Shown here: piece by piece, positions 41,201-54,021 of the stretch
Numbering within the stretch: position 1 is the first letter of the stretch
How the letters are laid out: each line of letters starts with the position of its first letter
Assembly: GCA_963070105.1 (NCBI GenBank)
Contig: OY718808.1
Span: forward strand, 7,861,398 to 7,925,397
Source: Litomosoides sigmodontis
Taxonomy: Eukaryota; Nematoda; Chromadorea; Rhabditida; Onchocercidae
Length of the DNA: 64,000 nt
Reading direction: 5' to 3'
Position numbers and translations under genes: made by a program
Notes under the pieces: model-generated
Database searches by the model: none
Seen by the model: only the letters and a program-made list of their open reading frames with translations
What the model was told of the DNA's origin: nothing

Positions 41201-41886
41201 TGACCTATGAAATTTTGATTTATTAAACTTTTTTCTAAAAAAATTTTCAAATATTAAGCGAAAATTTTCAGGCCTCTTACTTTATTTCATTAACCAGTTT
41301 TTATTTGAAACAAATTTGGCACAAATTATTGCTACTTTTTTTTCAAAAATCATAAAATTTTTGAGCGAATTATCTAACAATAAATGTTTAAGGAGAAGCT
41401 CAACGACATTTTACAGACTGAAAATTAATTGCCAATCATATTGGTGGCACATTTCAGGAGATTATCAGGTGCACTTCATAATTTCTACAAAAAGCTGTAA
41501 AATTTCACACCTTATTAGACTTCAAAGGCAGAAAAATTAGGCGCAAACGTATCGGTGGTTAATAATTATGAATGTTGAAATAAAAATTGCAATTCTTCTC
41601 AAAATGCATGTTGCTGCTAATCATTTCTGAATTTTTCCACATTTTTGCGTAAATTACACTTAAACTGAATTTATGTAAAATTAAATTGGAATTTACTAAT
41701 TGTCTTAGAGGAATTGCATGCAATTTCCACTTGAAATAAATGTGTGAGAAGAGTTATTGCGATGCTCAAATGGCGAATGCTGCGCAAGTTTGCATCGTTG
41801 AAACAGCTGCAACGTTGAAAACTAAATAAAATGCACCTTTATACAATGATAGATTGAATATGACTTTTGCACAGAGAGAAAGAAGG

Positions 41887-41904
41887 TGAGAGAGAGAGAG
41901 AGAG
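41887..41904. repeat. (GA)n microsatellite
   Basis: Nine GA units, about 370 bp upstream of the UGM start. Confidence 0.85.
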
Positions 41905-42272
41905 GGCGAGGGAAGAAAGGAGAGGGACAGGGAAAGGTTAGAATGGATAGATAAAACTAATATGCATAATTCAGGTTAAGAAGCAATAGAGAACAGAAGT
42001 TAGAATTATTCTTCGGCAAAGAGAAAGCTGATCACATTTCCTTTTCGATACACATCTTACAAATTAGGTCAGCACCGTTCGTACCATCGTATCACATTAT
42101 CTCCCGAGGTTCCTCATTCATCACTCCTTATCAGTAAACAGTAAACGATTAATTTATATTTATCACTTTTTACTAAAACTTTCTTATTCGTCTGCTAATT
42201 TTGCATATCAATTATTCGATTTGTTGAATAATTAAAATGATCCTTTAATGAATTTTATTTCAAAATTGCTCG

Positions 42273-45200
42273 ATGAGAATTGCGGTCATTGGTGCAGCAC
42301 CAACAGGCCTCGGTGTAGCCTATCGTCTTCATCAATTGCAAAATGCTAACGTCGATGTTGCTAGAAATGTTGAGTTAATTGTTGTGGAAAAGGTTGGTAG
42401 TATGAAGGAAGTATTCTCTTTCAAAGAAGAGTATTCTCTCCTACAGTATTCTGAGAGTATCTAAGAGGCTTCTTAAAGAAAGTGTTCTTCGTTGATATCT
42501 AAGAAGATTTGTTAAGCATTAAATGCCGTACAGCATCAATTTCCATTGCTTCCTTTCAAATCATTTTCAACCTAAAATTTTAAACGCTCACATTGCCTAT
42601 TTGAAGTTGTCTAAATGTTCGTCTGAAAGCAATTTCACTCATATCACTTCCACTTCTTTTTCTTATAGGAATGAAAGAGTTGCACAAGTGAAGCCGTCAA
42701 CTCTATAACACTGAGAGATTATTTAGCAATAAAATCTGAATAAAAAATTACATTTTCTAAAAAAAAACTACTTATAACGAAAAATAAAAAAAAGGCTTAA
42801 TTACACATGTAATGAGCGGTGAAGTAGCAAAACAAAAGAAAAAAACAAAGAAGAAACATCAAACTTCCTCTAAAATTTCAACAATTGAGAAGTTAATTGT
42901 TGCTCCGATCATTTGGGAACATTGTAGAGAGGATGAGGTAATAAAGAATAACTGTGGAGAACATACTTGAAGTGAAAATGTCCTGTCTGCAAGAAATTCT
43001 ATATTTATGTGTTAGTGAAGGAAGGGGGAAAGGGAAAGTTGAAAGGGAAAAACTGGACATGAGTTTCTGACCGTGCGATGAATCCTTTTCTAATGTAAAA
43101 TAGTTTAGCAGCAAAAATTAAGTTATTAAATATTCCGTAAACAGAACTGCTCACTTCATCAGTTCTTATCGTTGGAAAAGCTATCCATTTCTAACTCCCG
43201 AAAAACCACAAACGATCTGTTTGTTCTTCTTTTTTTTTTTAATTTCATTTTAATGATATCAAATATTTTGGAAAATAAGAAGAAAGAATACTTGTAACTT
43301 TCTCCACTATACTAAAGCAATTAGTGCAAAATGTTGTGCAAAATCAGAATGATAATGAAACACTAAAGTTAACTTTAGTGATAAAATACATCAAAGGATG
43401 GGCGAAAAAATGTGCAAAAATATTTAACAGAAGCAAAGAAAGCAGCTAGGAAATTGCATCAATTGAATTTTCTTGTAAAAAAAAAAGGCAAAAGAAAATT
43501 AAATCTTTTACTTCGAATAAATTTATTCTTTCAAACTCTAATTTGCTAAATTAAATTGTCATTGTTCTTGCAGAATTTGCATTATTTTCATATAGGAATT
43601 ATCACCTGGTGGATTGAGTGGGACAGTTATGGATGAAAATGGTTTCTTCTGGGATATGGGCGGACATGTTACGTTTGATCATCATTTTCCGTATTATAAA
43701 GAGGCAATGTGTTGGGCAATTGATGAATGGAATGTTTTGACGAGAAATTGTCAGGTTATCATCATTAACAAATAATTTGACAACAACAGCAACAACAACA
43801 ACAACAACAAACAACAACAACAACAAACAACAACAACAACAACAAACAACAACAACAAACAACAACAACGACAAACAACTACAACAACAAACAACAACAA
43901 CAACAAACAACAACAACAATAACAAACAACAACAATAACAAACAACAACAACAACAAACAACAACAACAACAACAAACAACAACAACAACAAACAACAAC
44001 AACAACAAACAACAACAACAACAACAAACAACAACAACAACAAACAACAACAACAACAACAAAAGAACACACTTGTTTTTAATGATTGAAATGAGCGCTT
44101 CAAGAGTAACATGCATAATTTCTTCGACAAAATCAAAAAATGACGACAGTGATACCTCTCAACATGCCGCATCTCTTTTTTTTTTCTCACTCTATCATAA
44201 TGATAAGATAAAATCTTTGAAGTATGTCTTTTTTGCGCACTTATTTTATTTTAGATTGATATTAGTTATATGTTCAACGAGGAAGGTCTACATCTTGTAC
44301 CGTATCCGGTACAATATTCCGTACCAATGTTTCCAGCTACCATTAGAAAGAAGTGTCTGAGGGATTTGCGAGAACGATGTGGAAAATCGAAGATAAACGT
44401 GATAATTAGTGACATTTAACAAATTAGTTAGATTTGATATAAGTATTTCATTTTGGCAAAATTGAATTTTACAAGCCGATTTCAGCTAAACGGATGAATA
44501 TCTGTCAAGAATTGAGCATCAGATTTCAACATTAGTTCATTAGTTCCACATAAATGAGATTCTGAATTGAAGTAAGAAATATGAAACCGTTGTATTACTG
44601 TCATCGCCGCATTTACACATTTATGCAAATAGCAAATGTTCATCTTACCATATATTATCAATCCTTTGCTTTTCCGGAATCAAATCAGCCAAAAAATTTT
44701 GATGAGTGGATTCAGGAGAATTTTGGACCAACGCTGAGGAATTGTTTTTTCAAGCAGTACACTCAAAAGGTCTAAATTTTGTTTTTTTTTTTTTGAATAG
44801 CCGATGGATAGCTTTTTGAACTATATGATATTACGGTATTCTTTAACATTTCCTGATGAAGAAATCCACTGATTCCGTTTAAAAGGAGTTAATTGAGAAA
44901 ATTCAATTGAGCACAAAGAAATTGCATTTGAAATTTTGAAGGTCTGGACTGTGAAACCGGATGAAATGAATTCGATATGGGTAGGAACACGAGTTGCCAA
45001 AATGGCTCATGAAAAACTGGAAGAGCTTTGTGCTAAAGATGCGAAAGATTTGCAAGTCCTAATTAGTTGCTTTTTTTTCTAAAAAAAAACATAACATCTG
45101 ATAGTTATGCTTCAGATTTTCGAACAAATCGAAACTTTCTGATATCACAATTAATTTAGGGAGGAAATTTAGTAAGGAAAATAAATTGGAATATATTTTT

Positions 45201-46913
45201 TTTGAAATAAGAAATTATTTCTTCAGACATTTCTCGCAAATGGTCCACACTGTTTATTCATTTACGGAAACAATTAGTCTTTTCTCGATAATTCCATCCT
45301 ACTCAATAAACATTGTCATCGAGCAAGTTTCAGGAAGTTGATTTCGGCTGGGGTCCAAATGCTAAATTTATGTTCCCGAAACGCTACGGAACTGGTTCAA
45401 TATGGAAATCAATGAGTGACAAATTGCCGTCTAAATGGTTTCGCTTTGGATGCGAGTTAAGTTTCTAATCTTTTTTTTTTTTTTGTTTAGCTATCGCATG
45501 CGAAACGGTTTATTTGAAAATTACATTCATTCATTGGAGAAAAAAAAAACAAACATCTGACCTGAATACAGTAGCATAGGCTTATTGAAGTCATCATTAA
45601 ACTATAAAATTGCGTCTGATTTATATGAGTTTAAAACAATTTTTAAATTTATCCTCTTTTTTTTAGGTAATTAACATTGATGCAAAAGGTAAATTGATTA
45701 CATATGAAAGTGCGAAATATGGAAAGGTAAAGCTTAACTACGATATACTTATCAATACAGGGCCTATTGATCAACTTATCAAACGCACTAAACTATGTGA
45801 AGAGCTTGATTTGAAATACAATAAGGTAAGAGATTAAATAAATTTTTCCAGGCACTCAGAAGAGGATCGAATTAATCAAATGATATTATCGTATATTTCA
45901 GTACTCTTTTAGGTATTTGTGGTAGGTATTGGCTTAATGAAGCCGATGAGTTGCGTCGCCGAACAATTCACATGGCTTTACTTCCCGGAAAATACCGTAC
46001 CATTTTATCGCGTCACTTTTTTATCACGTTATGGTGAAATGACACCGGACAGTAATAAGTATTGGTCAGTGCTATGTGAATGTGCTTATGCCATTGATGA
46101 TGATAATGTTAGTTAATTTATGTTTTATTTTAAAGAAAAGTTTTTTTTTTGAAATTTGATAAAAGAAAAGTTTAGTGATAAATTTTGCTGATAGTTTGTG
46201 ATAACCATACAGTGATTGTACACTTACTTTAAATAATTCAACATTTCAATACTCAACTAATTCATTGTGAAAGAAATTACTTTCTTTCAATCATATTAAA
46301 ATAATTAATACAAAGCATCAAATTTGCATATCAAGCAAATGCTTTAACCATCGTGATGATTCGTTAATTTAAAAAATGATTGCAATAGTTTTTTATAGGT
46401 TACCAAGGAAGGCATTGTTAAACAAACAATTCAGTGTTTGACTCGAAAAAAGATCATTTCACGTGAGCAAATTGTTAGTGTATTTTCAGTGCTGTTGTCA
46501 TATGGATATCCTATACCAACTGTAAATGTTAGTAAATTCATCATAATTTATCACTTTTACCTCTTATCAATGAAATGTGTACTAATTTAACTTTTACATT
46601 TTTCCACCACGCACATGCAATAACTAATTATTTAATTTTTTTTTGTTTTCTTTTTTACCTCTCTCTAAACTGTCAATTGTAACGTTGTGTTGTTTGAAAG
46701 AAATAATAATAGCAATAATTTTAGCGCGATAAAGAATTAACTCGTGCACATAGAATTCTCGAAAATCATGAAATATATTCAAGAGGACGATTTGGTGGTT
46801 GGAAGTACGAGGTAGCAAATCAGGATCATTGCTTCATGCAAGGTAAGGAGATTATTGATCGAATATTGCTCGGTAAACCGGAAACTGTGTACAGAAATGG
46901 ATTATCAGCGTGA
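42273..46913 (+). CDS. glf-1: UDP-galactopyranose mutase
   Basis: FAD enzyme converting UDP-galactopyranose to UDP-galactofuranose for surface glycans. It is present in nematodes and absent from mammals. Exons: 42273-42392, 43596-43754, 44255-44398, 44689-44769, 44942-45055, 45334-45456, 45667-45825, 45913-46107, 46399-46527, 46725-46913; about 470 residues. The N-terminal dinucleotide fold is [15 protein letters not shown] (5-19). GGLSGTV at 45-51 and DMGGHV follow, then [13 protein letters not shown] and, near the end, [14 protein letters not shown] (430-443), the C-terminal UGM/FAD signature. Every junction is in phase except exon 6 to 7. There the only GT donor (45456) leaves the frame one base short, and a clean CEVINID join would need the exon to end at 45456 before TT. 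This is an assembly error, an unusual splice site or a damaged allele. The symbol follows C. elegans usage. Confidence 0.93.
43781..44064. repeat. (CAA)n/CAAA minisatellite in UGM intron 2
   Basis: About 284 bp of CAA triplets interrupted every 10-19 nt by an extra A. Because each unit is a multiple of three plus one, the minus strand shows long spurious Leu/Val/Cys frames; these are not genes. Confidence 0.95.
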
Positions 46914-47945
46914 CAAGGATGAAATATTGATTGTATTTGAATGAATGGACCTATATATATTTTTCTTTTTGGTTTGCTAATGTGCCTGATAATTTTATCA
47001 AATTTTCAGTCTTTCCCAGCAATTTTATTAAATCTTTATTTTGTGAATTAATTCCGATATTAAATTCTATTTTATTAGGAATTAAAATGCTTTGTACTCA
47101 GAAAAGCAAAAATTTGAAATGATTGAGAAATTATCAGAGAAAGGTTGGAATAATTAAAATTTGTTCAGCCTGAAATAGATTTTGTCATTTCCCAATTTAT
47201 TAACAATTACATGAATGATGAAGATTGAATGAATACATATTTTGCAAATTCTCTTCCAGGAATTTTTTTTCGTTTTTGAAGTTCAACATTTTTTCGTGAT
47301 ACTTTACCATCATTCATTGCCTTCAGCTGCAAAACAAAATTGATAAATTAGTAAAATTGATTAAGCAGCTTTTCTAATCTTCAAAACGTAGTTTTTGATT
47401 AATTCATAACAATCAACCAGTGTTACTAATTCTGCATATTGCAATTAGGATTGCAAATTTGTTAAATATATTTCTAAATTTTCTATTATGCATCATTTGT
47501 TATGTCTCCAAATATGAAATGTTGCGTGAAATTTTAAGAGCAAAAGTGAGGTACGTGAAGTGTCACTTATAGGGAATTGCTTTTTCACAGTGAAAAAAGT
47601 AACCTTCTGTTTTGCAAATGAAATAATTGACTTTTTTATTGCACGGTACCGCCTGTAAGTCAGCACCTTTGAAAAATTTCCCTTGTATCTTTATCGCTTT
47701 ATCTGAAGAATTCAGTCACTTTCAATTTAAACATTTTGTAAATAAATGATTGCATGATTAGACATTTCACATTCATCTCACTCCAATTATTTTAAATCTC
47801 CTCAGGTTGCTTTGAAGAGCTATCCAGCACTACGCATAAATGCCACATGTATCTTCTGATGGCAAATTGAAATTCACAAAACATCAACATTCTACCAGCC
47901 TACTACTACTACTACTGATAGATCATTTTGTGAATAATGAAAATA
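46914..47945. other. Convergent 3' region with possible alternative last exon
   Basis: Lies between UGM (+) and the secreted-protein gene (-). The minus strand at 47207-47326 has a strong acceptor (TTTTGCAG) and a 39-codon open frame with a TAA stop (starts LKAMNDGKVSRKNVELQKRK). If exon 6 of the secreted-protein gene were cut at 48030 (AAC|GTTCCA), this segment would join in phase as an alternative basic C-terminus. Confidence 0.35.
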
Positions 47946-50900
47946 TCATTTACACTGTTTTTCATTTCCCATATTCAATTCCAGACAGCACTGCGAACCA
48001 TTTGCTTTAATCGTATTAAGGAATGGAACGTTTTTTGGTGATTGGCCATCTTCCATTGTACGCCACGTACGTTGATCGGTGCCACAACGTGTATAGCCTA
48101 ACAGTAATGAACGATCTCTCGTTCTAGGAGCTAATGCATTAGCTAAACCTTAAAATGTAGTAACTATTAATTGAAATTAATTATACTTTGAGAGAAATTC
48201 TGAAAATAATGCTGCAATTTTGATTGGAATTGTTGCGCACTGTTAATTTATTCGATCTTAATTAAGTGCACTAATCATTTAGTTCAATTTGTAATAAAAT
48301 TTGTAACTTTTCTTTTTAGTATTAAAAGCAAAAAGAGTGCAGTACATTGTAATAATATTTAATGCGAAAATACTTTTTGATAATTATACGGTTGGAAATA
48401 AAATTAAAAGTTTCGTTATGATACTAACGTACGTGTAATATAGGACCATTCCGCAACGCTATCAATTGTTAGCAATTGAGCTCTTTTTTGCCGACAGGTA
48501 TTTCGTGCATTTCGTGCTGACGTTCGATACTGGAAATGTTGGGTTGAAGAGCAAGAGGAGGAGTATAAGTGTTTTGAAATTTGTCTTATTAGTTAAGCTT
48601 ATCGGTTCGCCCATGCAATCAGCGATTTTCCTCCTAAATTGATTGCTTTGTTTATCACTAAATTTGTTTATTGCAATCACATAATTCAATATGCTAATTA
48701 CACGGTGGACTATATAGCAGTTAACGTGTTTTCCGTGATCCGCTTTGAACCCACCACCGTTACATTTATAATTCCGCAGCACTGGTTTTGCTGAAATGAA
48801 CATTTTGTAGATATAATTTCATTGCTCACACATTGCTATTTTAATTTTAATTACATTTTAAAGAAGTGTCAAACTATCGCATCGATCTCAATTGCACTTC
48901 AAAATATTTCACTGAAAAAAATCATATGAATTCAGTATGTCTCAGTGGTAATGATAAATTTGTTGCATTTTTCTTTTGTTTGTTCATTTTATCAAATTTT
49001 GTTTTTTGCATAAAAATATCCATTTGCCCTAAATGGTTGAGAAAAGAAAGAGAAAGAAAAAAATTTTCCTCTTTATGAGTGAGCAATGTTTGAATGAAAC
49101 AAGTGATGACTCACTGGGAAAAAAATCACGTTTAAATCAAATCAATTCGTTGATAAGATTGGTTTTGATCAAGTTTTTTTTTTTTTAATTTTGCTAACTT
49201 TAAGAAATCTTAAACTGATGATACTTCGATTTTTGTTGCACAACAAAAAGTCTACCATCTGAGCGTGAATGATGAAGCATCTGAAGTAAAAAGTAAACGT
49301 GTCGCTTAAAAATCTTTACCATTATGTTGGCACCAAATTGTCGTAAATGTATCACAATTTCTGAATTGAATTACCTGAAAGAAAATTACCTTGCAATGAA
49401 ATTCGTTTTAGTGAATTTCAATAACACGTATGCGTGTGTTGTGCACACGTACGTGTCTCAAATGCATAAGGTAAAACCTTCTGAGAATTCCATGCACACT
49501 GTTTATCCGGTGCGGTGGAGATTGGACCCATAATTCTTTCGCCTAATTTTCGTAGGTCATTGCCGGCGTGATCGTACGGAATTTTTCCCTCAGCAAACAC
49601 GTCCATCATTCCCTCCAATTCCACATTGCCAGCCAGTGCTAGAAAGCTTGGAAGACAATTGCAACTAATAAATCATTCCTCTCTGTATGTCACTCACATT
49701 ACTTACACTTTTAGCATTAGCATCTACTGAGCAGAAAAAAAAAAGAAAATTTCAATAAATTGCCTTCTTTAATTAAAATTGTAATAAAATTAAGAAAATT
49801 GAAACAAACTGAGAAAATTTTGCAATTCTCTTGCATTTTCTGGTCGAAAAATTGTTGCAGTGGTGGATGTATTGTCAAACATGTGCGAACAGGCATTTAT
49901 TGCATCAGCTAATTTTTGCACTTTTGGTTGCAACTAAATTTGCATGAAGTAAAAATGAAACTTGATATTAGAGAGAGAGAGAAAGAGAAAGAGAGAGAGA
50001 GAGAGAGAAAAAAAAGGAGGAGAAAAATGGATTAGCTACTCAAACATTAGCTGTAACAGTGATGATATAAATATCTAAATTTATCATCGCTATCGCCTGA
50101 AATGTTTATGACGGTTTAATCGTATATCTTTTTTTTTTTTAAAAGTTATCATTTCTCTTTTCCTAACTAATATGTAAAATTTCACTGCTTTAAAATATAT
50201 TCCAAACATGAATGGAGCGAAACAATTTATTGAAAATGTTAAAGGAACATGGAAAAAAAGGGCGTCGGTTATTAGTAACTGATAAAATTGATAAGCTGAT
50301 GGAGTGAAATCAAATCAGTCATTAGTAAAATGACTGCTAAATCAGTTAATATTCTTCCGCAACAAATTTTTATTGAATAACAGCCTAATTTTAATTAATA
50401 TTACAATCAAATAGTAAATGAACACATTTCCCCTTCATCTTTGCCGCATTTAGTAAGATTTTTAGTGCAACTCACTGAGGCAACATCAATGTGAGCGATG
50501 CATTTTTGAAGAAGCGCGAAGTCGTCGACGTTTGCTGGAAGCAGTGCGAACCATTTCTCCGGACACGGACCTAATTTAGGTTCGCCATTGACACCCAACG
50601 CAATTACCTATGCAAAATGACGTATTCCTGCCATACTCACTCTTTAGCCTACCTTTCTCCTAACTTACACGCAAACTAAGTGTTGTTTTACGTAATTTTG
50701 ACAATTGCAAAATATCGTCATGTTATGGCAACTTCTTGCACTTAATGTGCAAATAATCCAACGTATGTGCAAAGTAAATGTGAGCGTTAGTCAGGTAACA
50801 GCGTAGAGTGGATCGGTTTCCACGTCAACACCTTACGTCCGTTGTGGGAGAAAACAAGTTCAATTGATAATTGATTTAAGGCTTCTCATTGAGAAGGAAA

Positions 50901-51457
50901 ATTTCAATGAAGTGTTGAGATATTAGAGGTAACACTTGAACTTTTGAGCTATGAATGATCTAGATGTACTTGAAATATTGCTGCCATGATATGTATTTTA
51001 GTATTTGAATTTCAAATTATTTTATCACTTTCTAACTACCCTTAAATTACTTTCACGCTCTTTGCTACAACTACAAATGCAAATAAGTGCAACGTGGTAA
51101 AAAAAGGAAAAAAATACTGATAAGTTAATTTTAAATGGTTCTGCAAATTCAAACTGTACTTCCAGTAATTAATGAAGCAACCTGAATCCTATAGAAAATT
51201 ATATGCAAAATGCTTGACCTAAAACTAAAATATCTTCTGTGAAATTTGCTAAAATTTTCGAACGTCTTTCCTTCATTAGTCTCATTACTTAGCGGCTATG
51301 TCGTCGAAGTGCTGTTTTGTGGAAGTGCGCGATAGCTAATCCAATCACTGATCTTCTCAATTATCATCCATCATTCATCATCAAAGTAAATTGAAACGGA
51401 TGGGAGATCGTTTACCAGCAGAAGCAGTAGGCGAACAACCCGATGGTCGTACTTCAT
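47946..51457 (-). CDS. Unrecognised secreted ten-cysteine protein
   Basis: Six-exon in-phase model: 51416-51457, 50476-50607, 49810-49933, 49478-49638, 48751-48790, 47946-48148; 233 residues. Exon 1 plus the start of exon 2 make a clear signal peptide (MKYDHRVVRLLLLLVIALG, cleavage likely near VNG/EP). The mature part has ten cysteines: GPCPEKW, LQKCIAH, NACSHM, DKQCAWN, Q-CC-G, TRCGTDQ, Q-CC-LELN and KQCK. That is consistent with five disulfides. NTSTTA, INVTVV and ANGSQ supply N-glycosylation sequons. No membrane segment follows the signal peptide. I do not recognise the family. The donor after exon 5 (GTTCAAAG) is weak, so that junction is the least secure. It is transcribed away from the neighbouring ground-like gene, 1.3 kb off. 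Confidence 0.62.
49967..50028. repeat. GA-rich microsatellite
   Basis: Imperfect GA/GAAA tract ending in an A run, inside intron 2 of the secreted ten-cysteine gene. Confidence 0.85.
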
Positions 51458-52778
51458 GGCAAAATGTCTATCGCCCGGTGCAAAACAACCATTCATTTAA
51501 ACTTTTTTTTTTCTCATTATGCTAATTTTTCCTCGCCTTTCCACAAAGCCGTCCTCCCCCACTTGCAAGTCGATGAAAATGAAAAGTGAATTGCGCAACG
51601 AGCGCTAATAGAAATATCACGAAGAAAGGAGTAATTCAGTAAATGATTTCAAGAACAAGTAATATCAATGTAAATTTAGCTGTAGATATTAAATGATATA
51701 AATTTAACTGAAAGTATAAATGAAGTAAAAAAAAAGAAGAGTTAATGTGTATTTGAAAATTCTTGACTTTTTTTAATGCTCATTTCTTGCGTAATTTGAC
51801 ATTTGAATTAATCAAACGTCATCCATCGATTGTTAAGTAAATGTGAGGTAATCATCAAACGGTTAAACTAAACATTTCCAGTTATTCCAGTTTTATTATC
51901 TCATATATTTCTACTGCAACTAAGAACTCTTGCGTTATTTTTTTTTTCTAAATTCTGTAGATTTAATTGATAATCGTTTTGAAATAAAACTGTGGCACTC
52001 GTCATTGCTTATACGAACATTATGTATGTGCAAATGTTATACTACTACCATATGTAAAGCATAAGAATATTTGTAATAAATAAAAAATAACAATGTTATT
52101 TCATGATGGCATGTGTTATGACTGTAAGAAGAATTACATTACTAATTATAACATAATTAAAACGATTAGTCATACACTTTGTAAGATTTGAAAAAAAAAA
52201 AGAACGAAGCAATTTGTTGCACTTTTTCTCGAAAATTTCCTAGCAATAATCGTTGCAAAATATTAGCAATCAAAATTTTCACTTCTCATTTCGCATCCCT
52301 TTCATTCATCATTTTCCACATTAATTTCCTAAATCATTTTTTTTTGATTTTCAAAAAATTTTATAAAAGCAAAGTAAAATTGGTCGAATGAAATAAATTT
52401 TTTGTTGTTAACTAAAGTGTCATCGAACGCTTTTGCAAATTTCTTCTTTTTCTACAAATATTTCACTTTGTTTCACTCTTTTTGCTAAATTTACTAACAA
52501 AAAAGAAAGTATTTTTTAAATTGATTCTTACTGTAATTAGTAATTAATTTCGATTCCAGTAGTTTAGGTGTAGATGATAACAACTTATTAATGTAGTTAG
52601 CAAACACTGGATGAGATTTTAATCAAAAGAATTTATTAGATATCAGTTAGCATTAGCGCTAAAAATGTAAAATGATTGAATGAGTAAAGTAAGCTAAAAT
52701 TTTAAATGTTTTTCAAAGTAATTTAAAATTTCAAATGTTTTCAAAATGAAGTTTAAAGTATAGATTTCATTCAGGAAG
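51458..52778. other. Divergent spacer between two secreted-protein genes
   Basis: Separates the ten-cysteine gene (-) from the ground-like gene (+), so it should hold both promoters. It is AT-rich, and no exon, palindrome or recognisable element was found. Confidence 0.5.
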
Positions 52779-54021
52779 ATGGAACTGCTTGCATTTTACA
52801 CAGTAACTTTAGTACTGATGAGACAAGTCGTAGCTTGGGGAGTGCCTTCCGATTGTTCCTGCTGTGTGCCAACAATATGTCCTCCGCCGGTCATATGTCC
52901 ACCACGAATCTGTCCACCATGCTTACCAGCTGTTGCAATCGTACACAAATATTTTTTTCATTAAAATTTCATAAAATTCTCCTCAAAATTTTTTTGTTTA
53001 AAGCAAACTGCTCACTTTCTTCAATACTTGAGGAGCTATTTTAATTTTGAAAAGCTCAACAATGTTGATGTTACATTGCCAGTCAATAACTGTCTCTCCA
53101 AAAGTCGCACAGTGCGGGTATTGAATTATAATTTAACTTTAAATTGAAAGTTACAAGGCAATTGAGGTAAGTTAGAAACTGTAAAATTACAGACGTAGCA
53201 GAGTGATAATATGCAAACAATTCTCTTTCAGAGCTCTAACGAAATAAATTCATTTTTTGAAAACGAATATTATTGAAATTCGCTGCTCATAACTGTTTCA
53301 AGAATTTTGCAATTCCAATATGAATTGATTTAATCTGTTACTCCCCAAAAAATATTGAAACATTTCGTCTTTCATAAAATGCTTAATACGATTTGAAAGC
53401 AAGCAAAAGACAAGATTGGCGCAAAATATGCAATCACAAATGTCTTACACTCTATTTTTTTTGACTTTTCAGAAAGCTTAATAATAGCTATGAAATGAAG
53501 AAATGAGAATCATATTTGTGAAATTTTAGCGACCGATCAGTACCTGCTGTCATACGTGCATATGTTCTGTGCGACGTAAACGTGACGTCTCAAGCAATAA
53601 TAGTACAATACGTGGAGTGAATCCTATCTGTAGCAATGAACAATTAATGATGATTATGGAAGAGGTGCACATACATTTCGTACACTTCAAAAACTTATGT
53701 TTTTTACCCCTAATTATCATTGCATATATGAATTAAGTATTTTTACGCATACCGAATTAATTAACACTTTTCTTTTTGCTCCATTTTAAAAAAACATGTG
53801 CAAAGAAATGTATTAATTAAATGTTTTATTAATTAATTCTATAGGAGATTAGAGCGAATGCAGTCCAATCAATGTTCGCGATAAAGAAAGCGGCAGATTT
53901 CAAATTACAAGTGGAATTCAACGTGTTCTGCGCAACGGACGATTTAGCGCACTTGGCGTACGCGGAAAATTTCTGTCAGCATAAAAAGGGCAACATCATA
54001 TGTTTCGCTTACGAATCATAA
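52779..54021 (+). CDS. Ground-like domain protein (Hedgehog-related, GRL type)
   Basis: Exons 52779-52940, 53530-53664, 53845-54021; 157 residues, in phase throughout. A signal peptide (MELLAFYTVTLVLMRQVVAW) leads into a Cys/Pro-rich segment (26-48, repeated ICPP). A second Cys cluster, CCHTCIC, lies at 60-66. RRKR at 69-72 is a furin-type site separating this from the C-terminal domain. That domain (88-157) fits the ground-like family: ICSNEQLMMIM, alternating helices, FNVFCATDD, NFCQHK and IICFAYES, with cysteines at 88, 128, 143 and 152. Such proteins are secreted by epidermis and glia in C. elegans and are linked to cuticle and apical matrix. Tissue and partner here are inference. Further small exons within the 589-nt first intron cannot be excluded. 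Confidence 0.85.

Noticed and set aside
43602..44190. Three overlapping minus-strand ORFs of 103-156 codons rich in Leu, Val and Cys
   Set aside because: They are translations of the CAA/CAAA minisatellite in UGM intron 2 and overlap UGM exon 2 on the other strand.
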